5,092 nt of DNA from Desulfobacterales bacterium (GTDB lineage: Bacteria; Desulfobacterota; Desulfobacteria; Desulfobacterales; JAFDCJ01): positions 1 through 5,092 of the forward strand of contig JAOZSC010000228.1 of NCBI GenBank assembly GCA_029939875.1, given 5' to 3'. Made by a program: the position numbers and the translations under genes. The notes beneath the pieces are model-generated. The model was given only the letters and a program-made list of their open reading frames with translations, was not told the origin of the DNA and ran no database searches. Numbering within the stretch: the stretch's first letter is position 1; each line of letters opens with the position of its first letter. Positions 1 through 5,083 of this stretch are shown in pieces.

Positions 1-995
1 TGGCGGACCTGGTCTGTATCGGCCGGGGACTGCTGGCAGACCCGGAACTGCCCAACAAGGCTCGTCAGGGGCGGGTCGATGAAATTCGTACCTGTATTGC
101 CTGCAACACCTGCATGCAGTCCATATTCAAAAAAGGCCGCATCGAATGCCTGGTCAACCCCATGCTGGGCCGCGAAAAGGACATGGCCTTTATCCCCACC
201 CTGCACCCCAAGAATGTCATGGTCGTCGGCGGCGGCCCGGGTGGTCTGAACACGGCCTGGGTGGCCGCCAAACGCGGCCATCATGTACAGGTGTTTGAAA
301 AGCGCAATCAACTCGGCGGGCAGCTGGTTCCCGGCAGCACGCCGGGCCATAAGGCCGAACTGCGCACTTTAATTCGATTTCAAAAAAAACAGGCGGAAAT
401 CTTCGGGGTGAAGTGTCATCTGAATCACGAGGTTACGGCTGAAGATATCCTGGCCGTCAACCCGGATGTCATCGTTCTGGCAACAGGCTCCCTGCCCGTC
501 CTTCCGCCCGTCGACGGCATCGACAGGGACATCGTGTTGACCTACGAAGATGTGTTAACCACCGAGGTGCCGTCCTATAAAAAAGTCGTCATCATCGGCG
601 GCGGGCCCACCGGCCTGGAAGTAGCGCTGCACCTGGCCGAATTCGGCTGCTCGGTGACGGTTGTCGAAATGCTGCCCAAGGTCGGCCAGGGCATGGAGGC
701 CGTGACAAAAAAAGTCGTCATCGAACGGCTCAAAAAAAATCACGTCATTCTGAGGAGCGACACCCGGCTGCTGAAAATAGAAGACACCGGGGTGGTGGTT
801 ACCGACCAGAAAAATCAGGGGCAATTTATTGAAGCACATAAAGTGATCATGGCCGTCGGCACCCGGCCGGACAACCGGCTATATGAAAAAATAAAACCTC
901 TGGGCTACGAAATTCACCAGGTCGGCGACTGCCTTGAACCCCGCAGCGCCAAAGACGCCATTTACCACAGTGCGGTGCTGGGCCGCATAATTTAG
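1..995 (+). CDS. NADH:flavin oxidoreductase / 2,4-dienoyl-CoA reductase-like Fe-S flavoprotein, C-terminal part (5' truncated by window)
   Basis: The reading frame enters the window open (first full codon at 3) and ends at TAG 993-995, leaving about 330 residues of a protein that is normally about 640-680 long. The first visible residues ([14 protein letters not shown]) are the end of the FMN-binding TIM barrel of the old yellow enzyme family. Next comes a [4Fe-4S] motif, C-x2-C-x2-C-x11-C, at fragment residues 31, 34, 37 and 49; this spacing is closer to trimethylamine dehydrogenase than to E. coli FadH (C-x2-C-x3-C). An FAD-type Rossmann motif GGGPGG lies near residue 76, an ATG-type segment (VLATGSLP) near 158 and an NAD(P)H-type GGGPTG near 199. 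The closing VGDCLEPR is the usual FAD-contacting end. Such enzymes pass electrons from NAD(P)H through FAD and Fe-S to FMN to reduce enoyl or dienoyl substrates. The substrate cannot be read from this half. The stop overlaps that of convergent pspF. Confidence 0.9.
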   Translation, partial: ADLVCIGRGLLADPELPNKARQGRVDEIRTCIACNTCMQSIFKKGRIECLVNPMLGREKDMAFIPTLHPKNVMVVGGGPGGLNTAWVAAKRGHHVQVFEKRNQLGGQLVPGSTPGHKAELRTLIRFQKKQAEIFGVKCHLNHEVTAEDILAVNPDVIVLATGSLPVLPPVDGIDRDIVLTYEDVLTTEVPSYKKVVIIGGGPTGLEVALHLAEFGCSVTVVEMLPKVGQGMEAVTKKVVIERLKKNHVILRSDTRLLKIEDTGVVVTDQKNQGQFIEAHKVIMAVGTRPDNRLYEKIKPLGYEIHQVGDCLEPRSAKDAIYHSAVLGRII

Positions 996-2044
996 TGGGT
1001 CTCATCACGCTGAGCGCTGATCATTTGATACTGCCGGTACAATCCCCGAAACTGGTGGTAGGTCAGCCCCAGATTCCGGGCGGCTTTTTTCTGGTTGAAC
1101 TTCGCTTTGGCCAGCGCGTTTTCAAGCATGCGCACCTTCAATTCCCACACGGCTTCCTTTAACGGTTTTCCCGCCAGGCCATTGGTTGACGGCGATCGCT
1201 GTCGGGCATCTGATTGGGCGGCGGCCGGTCCGGCCGTGGCCGGTTCATCGGGCAACCGAAAAGGGTCAAGCACAATTTCAGCAATCTTCAGTGAATCGGA
1301 GCGATACACCGCGCGCTCCACCGTGTTTTTCAGCTCCCGGATATTGCCGGGCCAGCTGTAGCTCTCCAGTACCCGCATGGCCCCGTTCGTAAATTGCGGG
1401 ATTTGCTCCCGGCCCAGTTCAACGGCCATGCAGACGGCAAAAGAATTGGCCAGCAACAGGATATCTTCCCGACGTTGCCTCAGCGGCGGCACCACCAGGA
1501 CTTCGAAGGAAAGCCGGTCCAGCAGGTCCTGCTTGAACATATTTTTGTTCGCCAGCGCTTTCAAGTCGGCGTTAGTGGCCGCGATGATGCGCACGTCGAC
1601 CTCGATGCTCTCAGAGCTTCCCACCGGTTCGAAGGTGTTGTATTCAACCACCCGCAGGATTTTTTCCTGCACCTGCAAGGGAATATTGCCGATTTCATCC
1701 AGCAGCAGGGTACCGCCGTCGGCCGTTTCAAAACGGCCTGCCCGACGCTGCACGGCCCCGGTAAAAGCACCTTTTTCGTATCCGAACAATTCAGATTCGA
1801 TCAGCGAGGATGACAGCGCCGCGCAATTGAGAGTTATAAGGGGGCCCTGCCATCTGTTTGAAAGATAATGAAGACGCTGCGCCGCCAGTTCTTTGCCCGT
1901 ACCGCGTTCTCCCAGCAAAAGCACCGGACGGTTCACGGGTGCCACCCGGGACAGGCGCTCCTGGAACTCTAAAAATATTTCGGATTGGCCCAGGGCTTCG
2001 TCGGTACGTCGGGGAGTTGTCCGGGTATAGTGTCTCGGGGTCAT
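992..2044 (-). CDS. pspF: PspF, sigma-54 activator of the phage-shock operon
   Basis: This 350-residue AAA+ enhancer-binding protein has no N-terminal receiver or sensory domain, as is typical of PspF (E. coli 325 aa). Visible motifs are Walker A GERGTGKE (45-52), the sigma-54-contacting GAFTGA loop (92-97), Walker B GGTLLLDE (110-117), sensor I AATNADL (155-161) and the sensor II segment [10 protein letters not shown] (231-240). A Fis-type helix-turn-helix occupies about 300-343. The RWQGP segment carries Trp65, equivalent to E. coli PspF Trp56, the residue known to mediate inhibition by PspA. A Pro/Ala/Ser-rich linker (about 265-292) joins the ATPase and DNA-binding parts. The ATG at 2042-2044 is the only possible start: a stop lies six codons upstream and no ATG, GTG or TTG follows before the conserved domain. 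No good Shine-Dalgarno precedes it, so expression is probably low. It is divergent from pspABC, the operon it should activate. Confidence 0.95.
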   Translation of the reverse strand: MTPRHYTRTTPRRTDEALGQSEIFLEFQERLSRVAPVNRPVLLLGERGTGKELAAQRLHYLSNRWQGPLITLNCAALSSSLIESELFGYEKGAFTGAVQRRAGRFETADGGTLLLDEIGNIPLQVQEKILRVVEYNTFEPVGSSESIEVDVRIIAATNADLKALANKNMFKQDLLDRLSFEVLVVPPLRQRREDILLLANSFAVCMAVELGREQIPQFTNGAMRVLESYSWPGNIRELKNTVERAVYRSDSLKIAEIVLDPFRLPDEPATAGPAAAQSDARQRSPSTNGLAGKPLKEAVWELKVRMLENALAKAKFNQKKAARNLGLTYHQFRGLYRQYQMISAQRDETH

Positions 2045-2070
2045 AGGGAAAAGAAGGGTTCAGGGGCTTT

Positions 2071-2088
2071 GGTTGACTGGGTTGACTG
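2071..2088. repeat. perfect 9-bp tandem repeat in the pspF-pspA control region
   Basis: GGTTGACTG occurs twice head to tail, at 2071-2079 and 2080-2088. It lies in the pspF leader and about 150-170 bp upstream of the predicted pspA start site. PspF acts from upstream sites in known systems, so this may be an enhancer, but the distance is somewhat long and no PspF consensus was matched. Confidence 0.5.
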
Positions 2089-2101
2089 ACAATTTTATTT
2101 A

Positions 2102-2134
2102 ATTACCATTATTTAGTTAATATTACCTAATATT
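2102..2134. repeat. AT-rich block with helically phased short repeats
   Basis: ATTACC recurs at 2102 and 2122 (20 bp apart) and TAATATT recurs at 2118 and 2128 (10 bp apart), that is, at one and two helical turns. The surrounding 2090-2145 is very AT-rich. This could be protein binding on one face of DNA, or intrinsic bending of the kind that brings PspF to the sigma-54 promoter. I did not find a full IHF consensus, and chance is possible in such biased sequence. Confidence 0.3.
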
Positions 2135-2139
2135 TGTAT

Positions 2140-2169
2140 TTTATACCACATCGCCATTTAAGGTGTCAA
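2140..2169 (-). promoter_or_regulatory. sigma-70-like promoter for pspF
   Basis: On the minus strand a perfect -35 TTGACA (2164-2169) is followed after 18 bp by TATAAA (2140-2145), five of six matches to the -10 consensus. Transcription would start near 2133 and leave a leader of about 90 nt before the pspF ATG. Constitutive sigma-70 expression of pspF, separate from the sigma-54 operon promoter, is the known arrangement in enterobacteria. Confidence 0.55.
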
Positions 2170-2214
2170 ACATAAAATTGTATTTTTTCAGGCGGTTAAA
2201 AATTATCAGCCACC

Positions 2215-2230
2215 TGGCACAGTTCATGCT
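2215..2230 (+). promoter_or_regulatory. sigma-54 (-24/-12) promoter of pspABC
   Basis: TGGCAC at 2215-2220 and ATGCT at 2226-2230 place GG (2216-2217) and GC (2228-2229) exactly 10 bp apart, matching the sigma-54 consensus TGGCAC-N5-TTGCW except for one T-to-A change in the -12 box. The start site would be near 2241, about 30 nt before the pspA ATG. A divergent pspF makes this assignment strong. Confidence 0.85.
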
Positions 2231-2258
2231 CTTGTTAATATTAAATCTTTGCTGAAAC

Positions 2259-2265
2259 AGGAGGT
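2259..2265 (+). promoter_or_regulatory. strong ribosome binding site of pspA
   Basis: AGGAGGT lies 6 nt before the ATG at 2272. It is close to a full anti-16S match, fixes the pspA start and fits the very high PspA levels made on induction in known systems. Confidence 0.85.
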
Positions 2266-2271
2266 AACACC

Positions 2272-2958
2272 ATGGGTATTTTTACAAGATTCCGAGATAT
2301 CATCAGTTCGAATATCAATGCCATGCTGGACCGGGCTGAAGATCCGGAAAAACTGATCAAGCTGATGATCCGGGAAATGGAAGACACCCTGGTTGAAATA
2401 AAGTCGGCCTGCGCCGGGGTGATGGCTGCCGGCAAAAAAACCAGGCGCCAGTTGGACAGGCTTGACGAGCGGGCCCACTACTGGGAAGAAAAAGCCCGGC
2501 TTGCCGTGGACCGGGGTCGCGATGACCTGGCAAGGGATGCCCTGGTTGAAAAACGCAAATTTGCCCGGAGGGCGCAGTCCCTTGAAAATGAGCTGTCCGA
2601 GCACGATCTGCTGGTTGAGCAGTATCAGGATGACATCCGTCAATTGGAGGAAAAGCTGAGAGCCGCCCGCGACAAGCAGCGCATGCTGGTTCAGCGCCAC
2701 ATCCACGCTCACAACAAAATCCAGGCCCAGCGCGAAATCCGCCGTGCGGATAGTTCTGAGGCCATTATGAAATTTGATGAACTTGAAAATCGCATCGAGC
2801 GAATGGAAGCAGATGCCGAGTTGGTCAACTATGGCAAAACAAGCACGCTGGAAAAGGAACTGGAACGGCTTTGCGTGGATGATGAAATCGAAGATGAGCT
2901 GCAGGCACTCAAATCGCCGGCGGTCCCCCAAAAAGGCAGCTCCACCGGGAAGCAGTGA
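2272..2958 (+). CDS. pspA: PspA, phage-shock membrane-repair protein and PspF inhibitor
   Basis: The 228 residues match PspA/IM30 in length (E. coli 222) and design. An N-terminal amphipathic helix (MGIFTRFRDIISSNINAML) is followed by the conserved EDPEKLI with Pro25, then a nearly continuous charged coiled coil to about residue 215 and a short polar tail (about 216-228). There is no signal peptide or transmembrane segment. PspA family members are ESCRT-III-like: they assemble on the inner membrane face to counter leakage and, when free, bind PspF and block its ATPase. As first gene after the sigma-54 promoter with the best ribosome binding site, it should be the most abundant product. The stop is 11 nt before the preferred pspB ATG. 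A long open frame on the opposite strand (2224-2967) is a shadow of the coiled-coil codon pattern. Confidence 0.96.
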   Translation: MGIFTRFRDIISSNINAMLDRAEDPEKLIKLMIREMEDTLVEIKSACAGVMAAGKKTRRQLDRLDERAHYWEEKARLAVDRGRDDLARDALVEKRKFARRAQSLENELSEHDLLVEQYQDDIRQLEEKLRAARDKQRMLVQRHIHAHNKIQAQREIRRADSSEAIMKFDELENRIERMEADAELVNYGKTSTLEKELERLCVDDEIEDELQALKSPAVPQKGSSTGKQ

Positions 2959-2969
2959 AAGAGACAAAA

Positions 2970-3218
2970 ATGAACCAAACCTTGATCGTCGCCATTATTT
3001 TCGGAAGTTTGGTGCTGATACCCACCATTATCGGAGGGACCATCGTGCTGTCCATCCGGATTTTAAAAGGCGGGGCTTCCCGCAAAGATCAGGCTGAAGA
3101 CTCTCGAATAATCCAGGAAATTTACCAGGGCCTTTCCCGCATGGAAGCGCGGGTAGAGGCACTGGAAACCATTTTGCTGGATCGGGAAATAAAGGACTCT
3201 AAAAATGAGACACCATGA
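2970..3218 (+). CDS. pspB: PspB, inner-membrane phage-shock regulator
   Basis: This is an 82-residue protein (E. coli PspB is 74). One N-terminal transmembrane helix spans about residues 5-29 (LIVAIIFGSLVLIPTIIGG and onward), then a basic stretch, then an amphipathic coiled coil (about 44-72, with MEARVEALETILLD resembling the PspB C-terminal heptads). In the Psp system PspB pairs with PspC at the inner membrane and helps relieve PspA inhibition of PspF under stress. I chose ATG 2970, which puts Met just before the membrane helix and has a weak purine-rich AAAGAGA upstream. An in-frame GTG at 2955 overlaps the pspA stop and would add five residues (MKETK). The last 14 nt overlap the start of pspC. 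Confidence 0.88.
   Translation: MNQTLIVAIIFGSLVLIPTIIGGTIVLSIRILKGGASRKDQAEDSRIIQEIYQGLSRMEARVEALETILLDREIKDSKNETP
3191..3196 (+). promoter_or_regulatory. ribosome binding site of pspC inside pspB
   Basis: AAAGGA lies 8 nt before ATG 3205, within the last codons of pspB. It supports this start over the out-of-frame ATG at 3215 and suggests translational coupling of pspC to pspB. Confidence 0.6.
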
Positions 3219-3594
3219 CAGACTGTCGCGCCCGGGCATCTATCGCTCACGCCGGGGGGTCATTTTTGGCGTGTGCCGGGGACTGGCGAAGCATTTTGAT
3301 TTTTCGGTTTTCTGGGCCCGTGCGATCGCCATTATTTTATTTATCTTCACGGGATTCTGGCCGGCCGTCGGCCTGTATCTGATCGCCGCCCTGCTGATGA
3401 AACCCGCCCCGGTGATACCGCTTGCCACCGAGGATGAGCAGGAGTTTTACGACAGCTACGCCAGTTCAAGACATCTGGCGGCCCTGCGCCTGAAACGGCG
3501 CTACCGCAGTCTGGAACGTCGCCTTCAGCGCATGGAGCACATCGTCACCGCTCGGGAATTTGACTGGGATGAAAGGATGAATAATAATAATTAG
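3205..3594 (+). CDS. pspC: PspC, inner-membrane phage-shock stress transducer
   Basis: The protein has 129 residues (E. coli PspC 119). The PspC domain starts at about residue 8 with the diagnostic PGIYRSRRGVIFGVCRGLAKHF. A hydrophobic part follows (about 36-64, FWARAIAIILFIFTGFW and VGLYLIAALLM), then a polar C-terminal region with a basic coiled helix (about 90-118: LKRRYRSLERRLQRMEHIV) ending in the EFDWDER tail typical of the family. PspC with PspB senses inner-membrane stress and binds PspA, releasing PspF. It overlaps pspB by 14 nt and closes the operon; no pspD or pspG follows. The final codons are ATG then four AAT repeats (residues MNNNN), a short triplet repeat that looks like a recent or neutral tail. 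Confidence 0.93.
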   Translation: MRHHDRLSRPGIYRSRRGVIFGVCRGLAKHFDFSVFWARAIAIILFIFTGFWPAVGLYLIAALLMKPAPVIPLATEDEQEFYDSYASSRHLAALRLKRRYRSLERRLQRMEHIVTAREFDWDERMNNNN

Positions 3595-3610
3595 TAAGGG
3601 GAATATGACG

Positions 3611-3720
3611 ACTGATGGAAATCGCTACGCGCCGCCAAATTATAAAAAGGATAGCACTCCTTAATTATTCATTCGTCAATCGACATTCGTCATTCCAAAA
3701 TCATTCGTCATTCCATCAGT
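3611..3720. repeat. intergenic repeat cluster with 10-bp inverted arms
   Basis: ACTGATGGAA (3611-3620) is perfectly inverted as TTCCATCAGT (3711-3720). Inside the right arm CATTCGTCATTCC occurs at 3684-3696 and 3702-3714, with a degenerate copy CATTCGTCAATCG at 3670. The left arm is preceded by GGAATATGACGA (3600-3611), a degenerate inverted copy of the same unit. The right arm supplies the last codons (ELME) and stop of the neighbouring hydrolase. A weak AAGGA/TCCTT hairpin (3647-3662) lies between, without a T tract. The element sits between two convergent genes. It may be a small dispersed repeat or simple local duplication. Confidence 0.55.
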
Positions 3721-4289
3721 TCCGCTTCAAGTTCGGCTGAGGAGGCTACTTTCAGTAGGGGATACAGCGGATTGCGCCGGTAACTGTCCAGGGTTTGCTC
3801 ATGCACCTGCTCGGGGAAAGCCGTCGTGCAGTCTTCGAGCAGTACCGCTTTAAAATCATGGCAGATGGCGTCCATAACTGTGGTCAAAACACAAAAATGA
3901 GTTGCAATCCCGCCCACCGCACACAAGGTAACCCCTTTTTCGCGCAGCCGCTGTTCAAGACTGGTTTGAAAAAAAGCTGAAAACCTGGGCTTCGGAAGCC
4001 ACAGGTCTTCATCCTTCCGCTCCAACTCATCGATCACCTCAGCGCCCTCGGAACCAGCCAGGGAGTGGGGATGCATACGGCCTTTAAAGATAAAGTCCTC
4101 ACGGTGAAAGGCATCGGTTGCAAACACCACCGGCCAGCCCTGTTTTCTGAATATGCCGCTTAAATGATTCAAGGGAGCGATGATCTTTCTGGCCAGCGGC
4201 GTGAGGGGCAGTTTCAGACGGTCATCGAAATTGTCTTTCACCATGTCGATAATTAGCAGAACGGGAATTTCAGGGAGGCGCCTATCCAT
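3708..4289 (-). CDS. isochorismatase/nicotinamidase-family cysteine hydrolase
   Basis: This 193-residue protein has the family length (about 180-220) and the complete catalytic triad: Asp15 in VLLIIDMVKDN, Lys100 in LPKPRFSAF and Cys133 in GGIATHFCVLTT, the last preceded by the usual G-[IV]-x-T turn. The segment RMHPHSLAGSEGAEV (71-85) resembles nicotinamidase-related proteins and, with Asp59, His62 and His73/His75, could form a metal site, but the classic D-x-H of nicotinamidase is not present. The product is probably a cytosolic amidase or hydrolase; nicotinamide, isochorismate or another small amide cannot be chosen. The ATG at 4287-4289 has GAGGA 6 nt upstream and suits the family N-terminus. 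The gene is monocistronic, convergent to pspC, and has its own promoter and likely operator. Its 3' end runs into the 3611-3720 repeat cluster. Confidence 0.9.
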   Translation of the reverse strand: MDRRLPEIPVLLIIDMVKDNFDDRLKLPLTPLARKIIAPLNHLSGIFRKQGWPVVFATDAFHREDFIFKGRMHPHSLAGSEGAEVIDELERKDEDLWLPKPRFSAFFQTSLEQRLREKGVTLCAVGGIATHFCVLTTVMDAICHDFKAVLLEDCTTAFPEQVHEQTLDSYRRNPLYPLLKVASSAELEAELME

Positions 4290-4344
4290 GATCCATCCTC
4301 GAAAATTGCGTAAAGGGGTGTGCGGTCAACGTCCGCAACATGCA

Positions 4345-4371
4345 TTCTGGCCTGTTTGAAACAGGATAGAA
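4345..4371. promoter_or_regulatory. palindromic operator candidate at the hydrolase promoter
   Basis: The core CCTGTTT-G-AAACAGG (4351-4365) is a perfect 7-1-7 inverted repeat. After two unpaired positions on each side, symmetry continues with TTCT (4345-4348) and AGAA (4368-4371). The core overlaps the -10 box and is centred at about +1 of the predicted minus-strand promoter, the classic position for repressor binding. The regulator is not in the window. Confidence 0.6.
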
Positions 4372-4391
4372 GAAGCCGGCTGTAAAGTCAA
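4363..4391 (-). promoter_or_regulatory. sigma-70-like promoter of the hydrolase gene
   Basis: On the minus strand TTGACT (4386-4391) and TATCCT (4363-4368) are spaced by the optimal 17 bp. The -35 matches five of six bases and the -10 four of six. The start would be near 4356, giving a leader of about 65 nt. That leader includes a small TGCGG/CCGCA stem (4321-4337). Confidence 0.55.
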
Positions 4392-4419
4392 GCCAGCGGC
4401 CGGGGCGGGGTGTCTATCA

Positions 4420-4442
4420 GGTTGAAAAACGTGTTTTCAACC
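4420..4442. repeat. 9-bp perfect inverted repeat
   Basis: GGTTGAAAA (4420-4428) and TTTTCAACC (4434-4442) flank a 5-nt loop ACGTG. It lies between the terminator of the Cys-rich gene and the hydrolase promoter, about 30 bp upstream of the latter's -35. There is no following T tract on either strand, so a protein-binding site is as likely as a backup terminator. Confidence 0.5.
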
Positions 4443-4463
4443 GTGGATAACAGGGATGAATGT

Positions 4464-4517
4464 GCAAAACAAATCCATCGGTTCTGCAACTGTGGCGGGT
4501 ACTTGCGAACCGATGGA
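4464..4517 (-). terminator. intrinsic terminator of the Cys-rich small gene
   Basis: Read on the minus strand, the hairpin begins 5 nt after the gene's stop. An 11-bp stem (4507-4517 with 4474-4484) continues past one bulged base (4485) into 4 more pairs (4503-4506 with 4486-4489), closing on a 13-nt loop. The stem is followed directly by TTTGTTTT (4466-4473). Stem, position and T tract all fit a Rho-independent terminator, and they support the gene upstream being real. Confidence 0.8.
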
Positions 4518-4522
4518 CTGTA

Positions 4523-4750
4523 TTAAATTTGTTCCAGTATCTCGGCGGGGACATCAAAGGTCTCCACCGGTGATATACTGGCTTCACTGGGGATTGAATC
4601 CGCCAGAACAGTCTGGATTTGATCCAATATTTCACAATCGTTGGTGCAATTGGGCAGATTTTCCCGACTGGTACAATCTCTGCATGGACTTTTTACGAGA
4701 TAACCGATGTCAAAATCAAAACTATGGGTCTCACTCAATCTAGCTTCCAT
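4523..4750 (-). CDS. small four-cysteine protein, possibly metal-binding, function unknown
   Basis: This 75-residue acidic protein contains C-x2-C-x8-C-x3-C (Cys23, 26, 35, 39) in the segment SPCRDCTSRENLPNCTNDCE, then a helix (EILDQIQTVLADSI) and an acidic tail. There is no signal peptide or membrane segment. The Cys pattern suggests a small zinc-binding knuckle, or less likely an Fe-S site. It resembles short hypothetical proteins I recall from Desulfobacterota (LVKSPC..C...P.C...C..LD..Q), but I cannot confirm the family or assign a role. The gene is supported by GAGGTG 5 nt before ATG 4748-4750 and by a strong terminator 5 nt after the stop. The overlapping + frame (4456-4743) has neither and is taken as its shadow. 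Confidence 0.78.
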   Translation of the reverse strand: MEARLSETHSFDFDIGYLVKSPCRDCTSRENLPNCTNDCEILDQIQTVLADSIPSEASISPVETFDVPAEILEQI

Positions 4751-4755
4751 CTTAG

Positions 4756-4761
4756 CACCTC
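4756..4761 (-). promoter_or_regulatory. ribosome binding site of the Cys-rich small gene
   Basis: On the minus strand GAGGTG lies 5 nt upstream of the ATG at 4750. It is a good Shine-Dalgarno match and is the main reason to accept this short frame and this start. Confidence 0.7.
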
Positions 4762-4875
4762 ATTTGATCTGGTTGCTATTTCAGTAGGGCAGCATGTTTT
4801 TTAATAATTTCAAAATAATGTGGCCTGTTTTGCCCTTTATCGGACCGCATGCTTATCAACGTAGCCATATACCCA

Positions 4876-4891
4876 TACAACTATCATGCCA
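4876..4891 (-). promoter_or_regulatory. weak sigma-54-like -24/-12 match upstream of the Cys-rich gene
   Basis: On the minus strand TGGCAT-GATAG-TTGTA keeps GG in the -24 box and TTG in the -12 box at the correct spacing, but the -12 GC is GT and CAC is CAT. The start would be near 4866, about 115 nt before the ATG. The loss of the -12 C makes this tentative. Confidence 0.25.
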
Positions 4892-4966
4892 ATTTCATAT
4901 TTTTTATGTTTACTGTTATTTTTCAAGCAGTTAAGATAAAAGCAGCAAACGATCACTCTATGGTTT

Positions 4967-5083
4967 TGACAAAATTTGTCAGTTTTTGTGTCAAAAATTT
5001 GTCAGTTTGATGGTTCACAAGTGGCAGAAAAAATTATAAATGCAAATTTTTGGAAGCTGTCAAGGGTTCAAAAAACTGACAAA
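4967..5083. repeat. TTTGTCAG repeat cluster (palindrome, direct and inverted copies)
   Basis: TGACAAA-A-TTTGTCA (4967-4981) is a perfect 7-1-7 palindrome. Its right half belongs to a 15-bp direct repeat, AAAATTTGTCAGTTT at 4971-4985 and 4994-5008, a 23-bp period. AAACTGACAAA (5073-5083) is an inverted copy of TTTGTCAGTTT. The cluster looks like a multi-site operator or iteron-like binding region serving the Cys-rich gene or a gene beyond the window. Confidence 0.55.
5033..5063 (-). promoter_or_regulatory. candidate sigma-70 promoter, minus strand
   Basis: TTGACA (5058-5063) and TATAAT (5033-5038) are both perfect boxes, but the spacer is 19 bp, longer than optimal. If used, transcription would begin near 5026, run through the 4967-5008 repeats and give the Cys-rich gene a leader of about 275 nt. 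Confidence 0.4.

Noticed and set aside
1377..1868. Open frames on + inside pspF (also 1095-1361 and 1394-1813)
   Set aside because: These are shadows of a clearly coding AAA+ gene; the translations are low in recognisable features and lack ribosome binding sites.
2224..2967. 247-codon open frame on - opposite pspA
   Set aside because: PspA on + is unmistakable. The antisense frame comes from coiled-coil codon usage, has no family motif and would cover the sigma-54 promoter and ribosome binding site.
2955..2969. GTG start for pspB overlapping the pspA stop
   Set aside because: It would add only MKETK; ATG 2970 places Met directly before the membrane helix as in known PspB. Not fully excluded.
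3647..3662. AAGGA/TCCTT hairpin downstream of pspC as a terminator
   Set aside because: The stem is only 5 bp and AT-leaning with a 6-nt loop and no T tract, so it is too weak to call the end of the psp operon.
4321..4337. TGCGG/CCGCA stem in the hydrolase leader as a riboswitch or attenuator
   Set aside because: It is a single 5-bp stem with no alternative pairing or conserved core seen; chance is sufficient.
4456..4743. 95-codon + frame opposite the Cys-rich gene
   Set aside because: It begins in the terminator region, has no Shine-Dalgarno sequence, and the opposite frame has both a good ribosome binding site and a terminator. Moderately confident only.
4966..4994. Plus-strand promoter from TTGACA at 4966
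   Set aside because: No acceptable -10 box lies 16-19 bp downstream; the TTGACA belongs to the repeat palindrome.
4849..5010. 53-codon + frame with a hydrophobic N-terminus
   Set aside because: There is no Shine-Dalgarno sequence, the composition is AT-driven, and it reads through the TTTGTCAG repeats.
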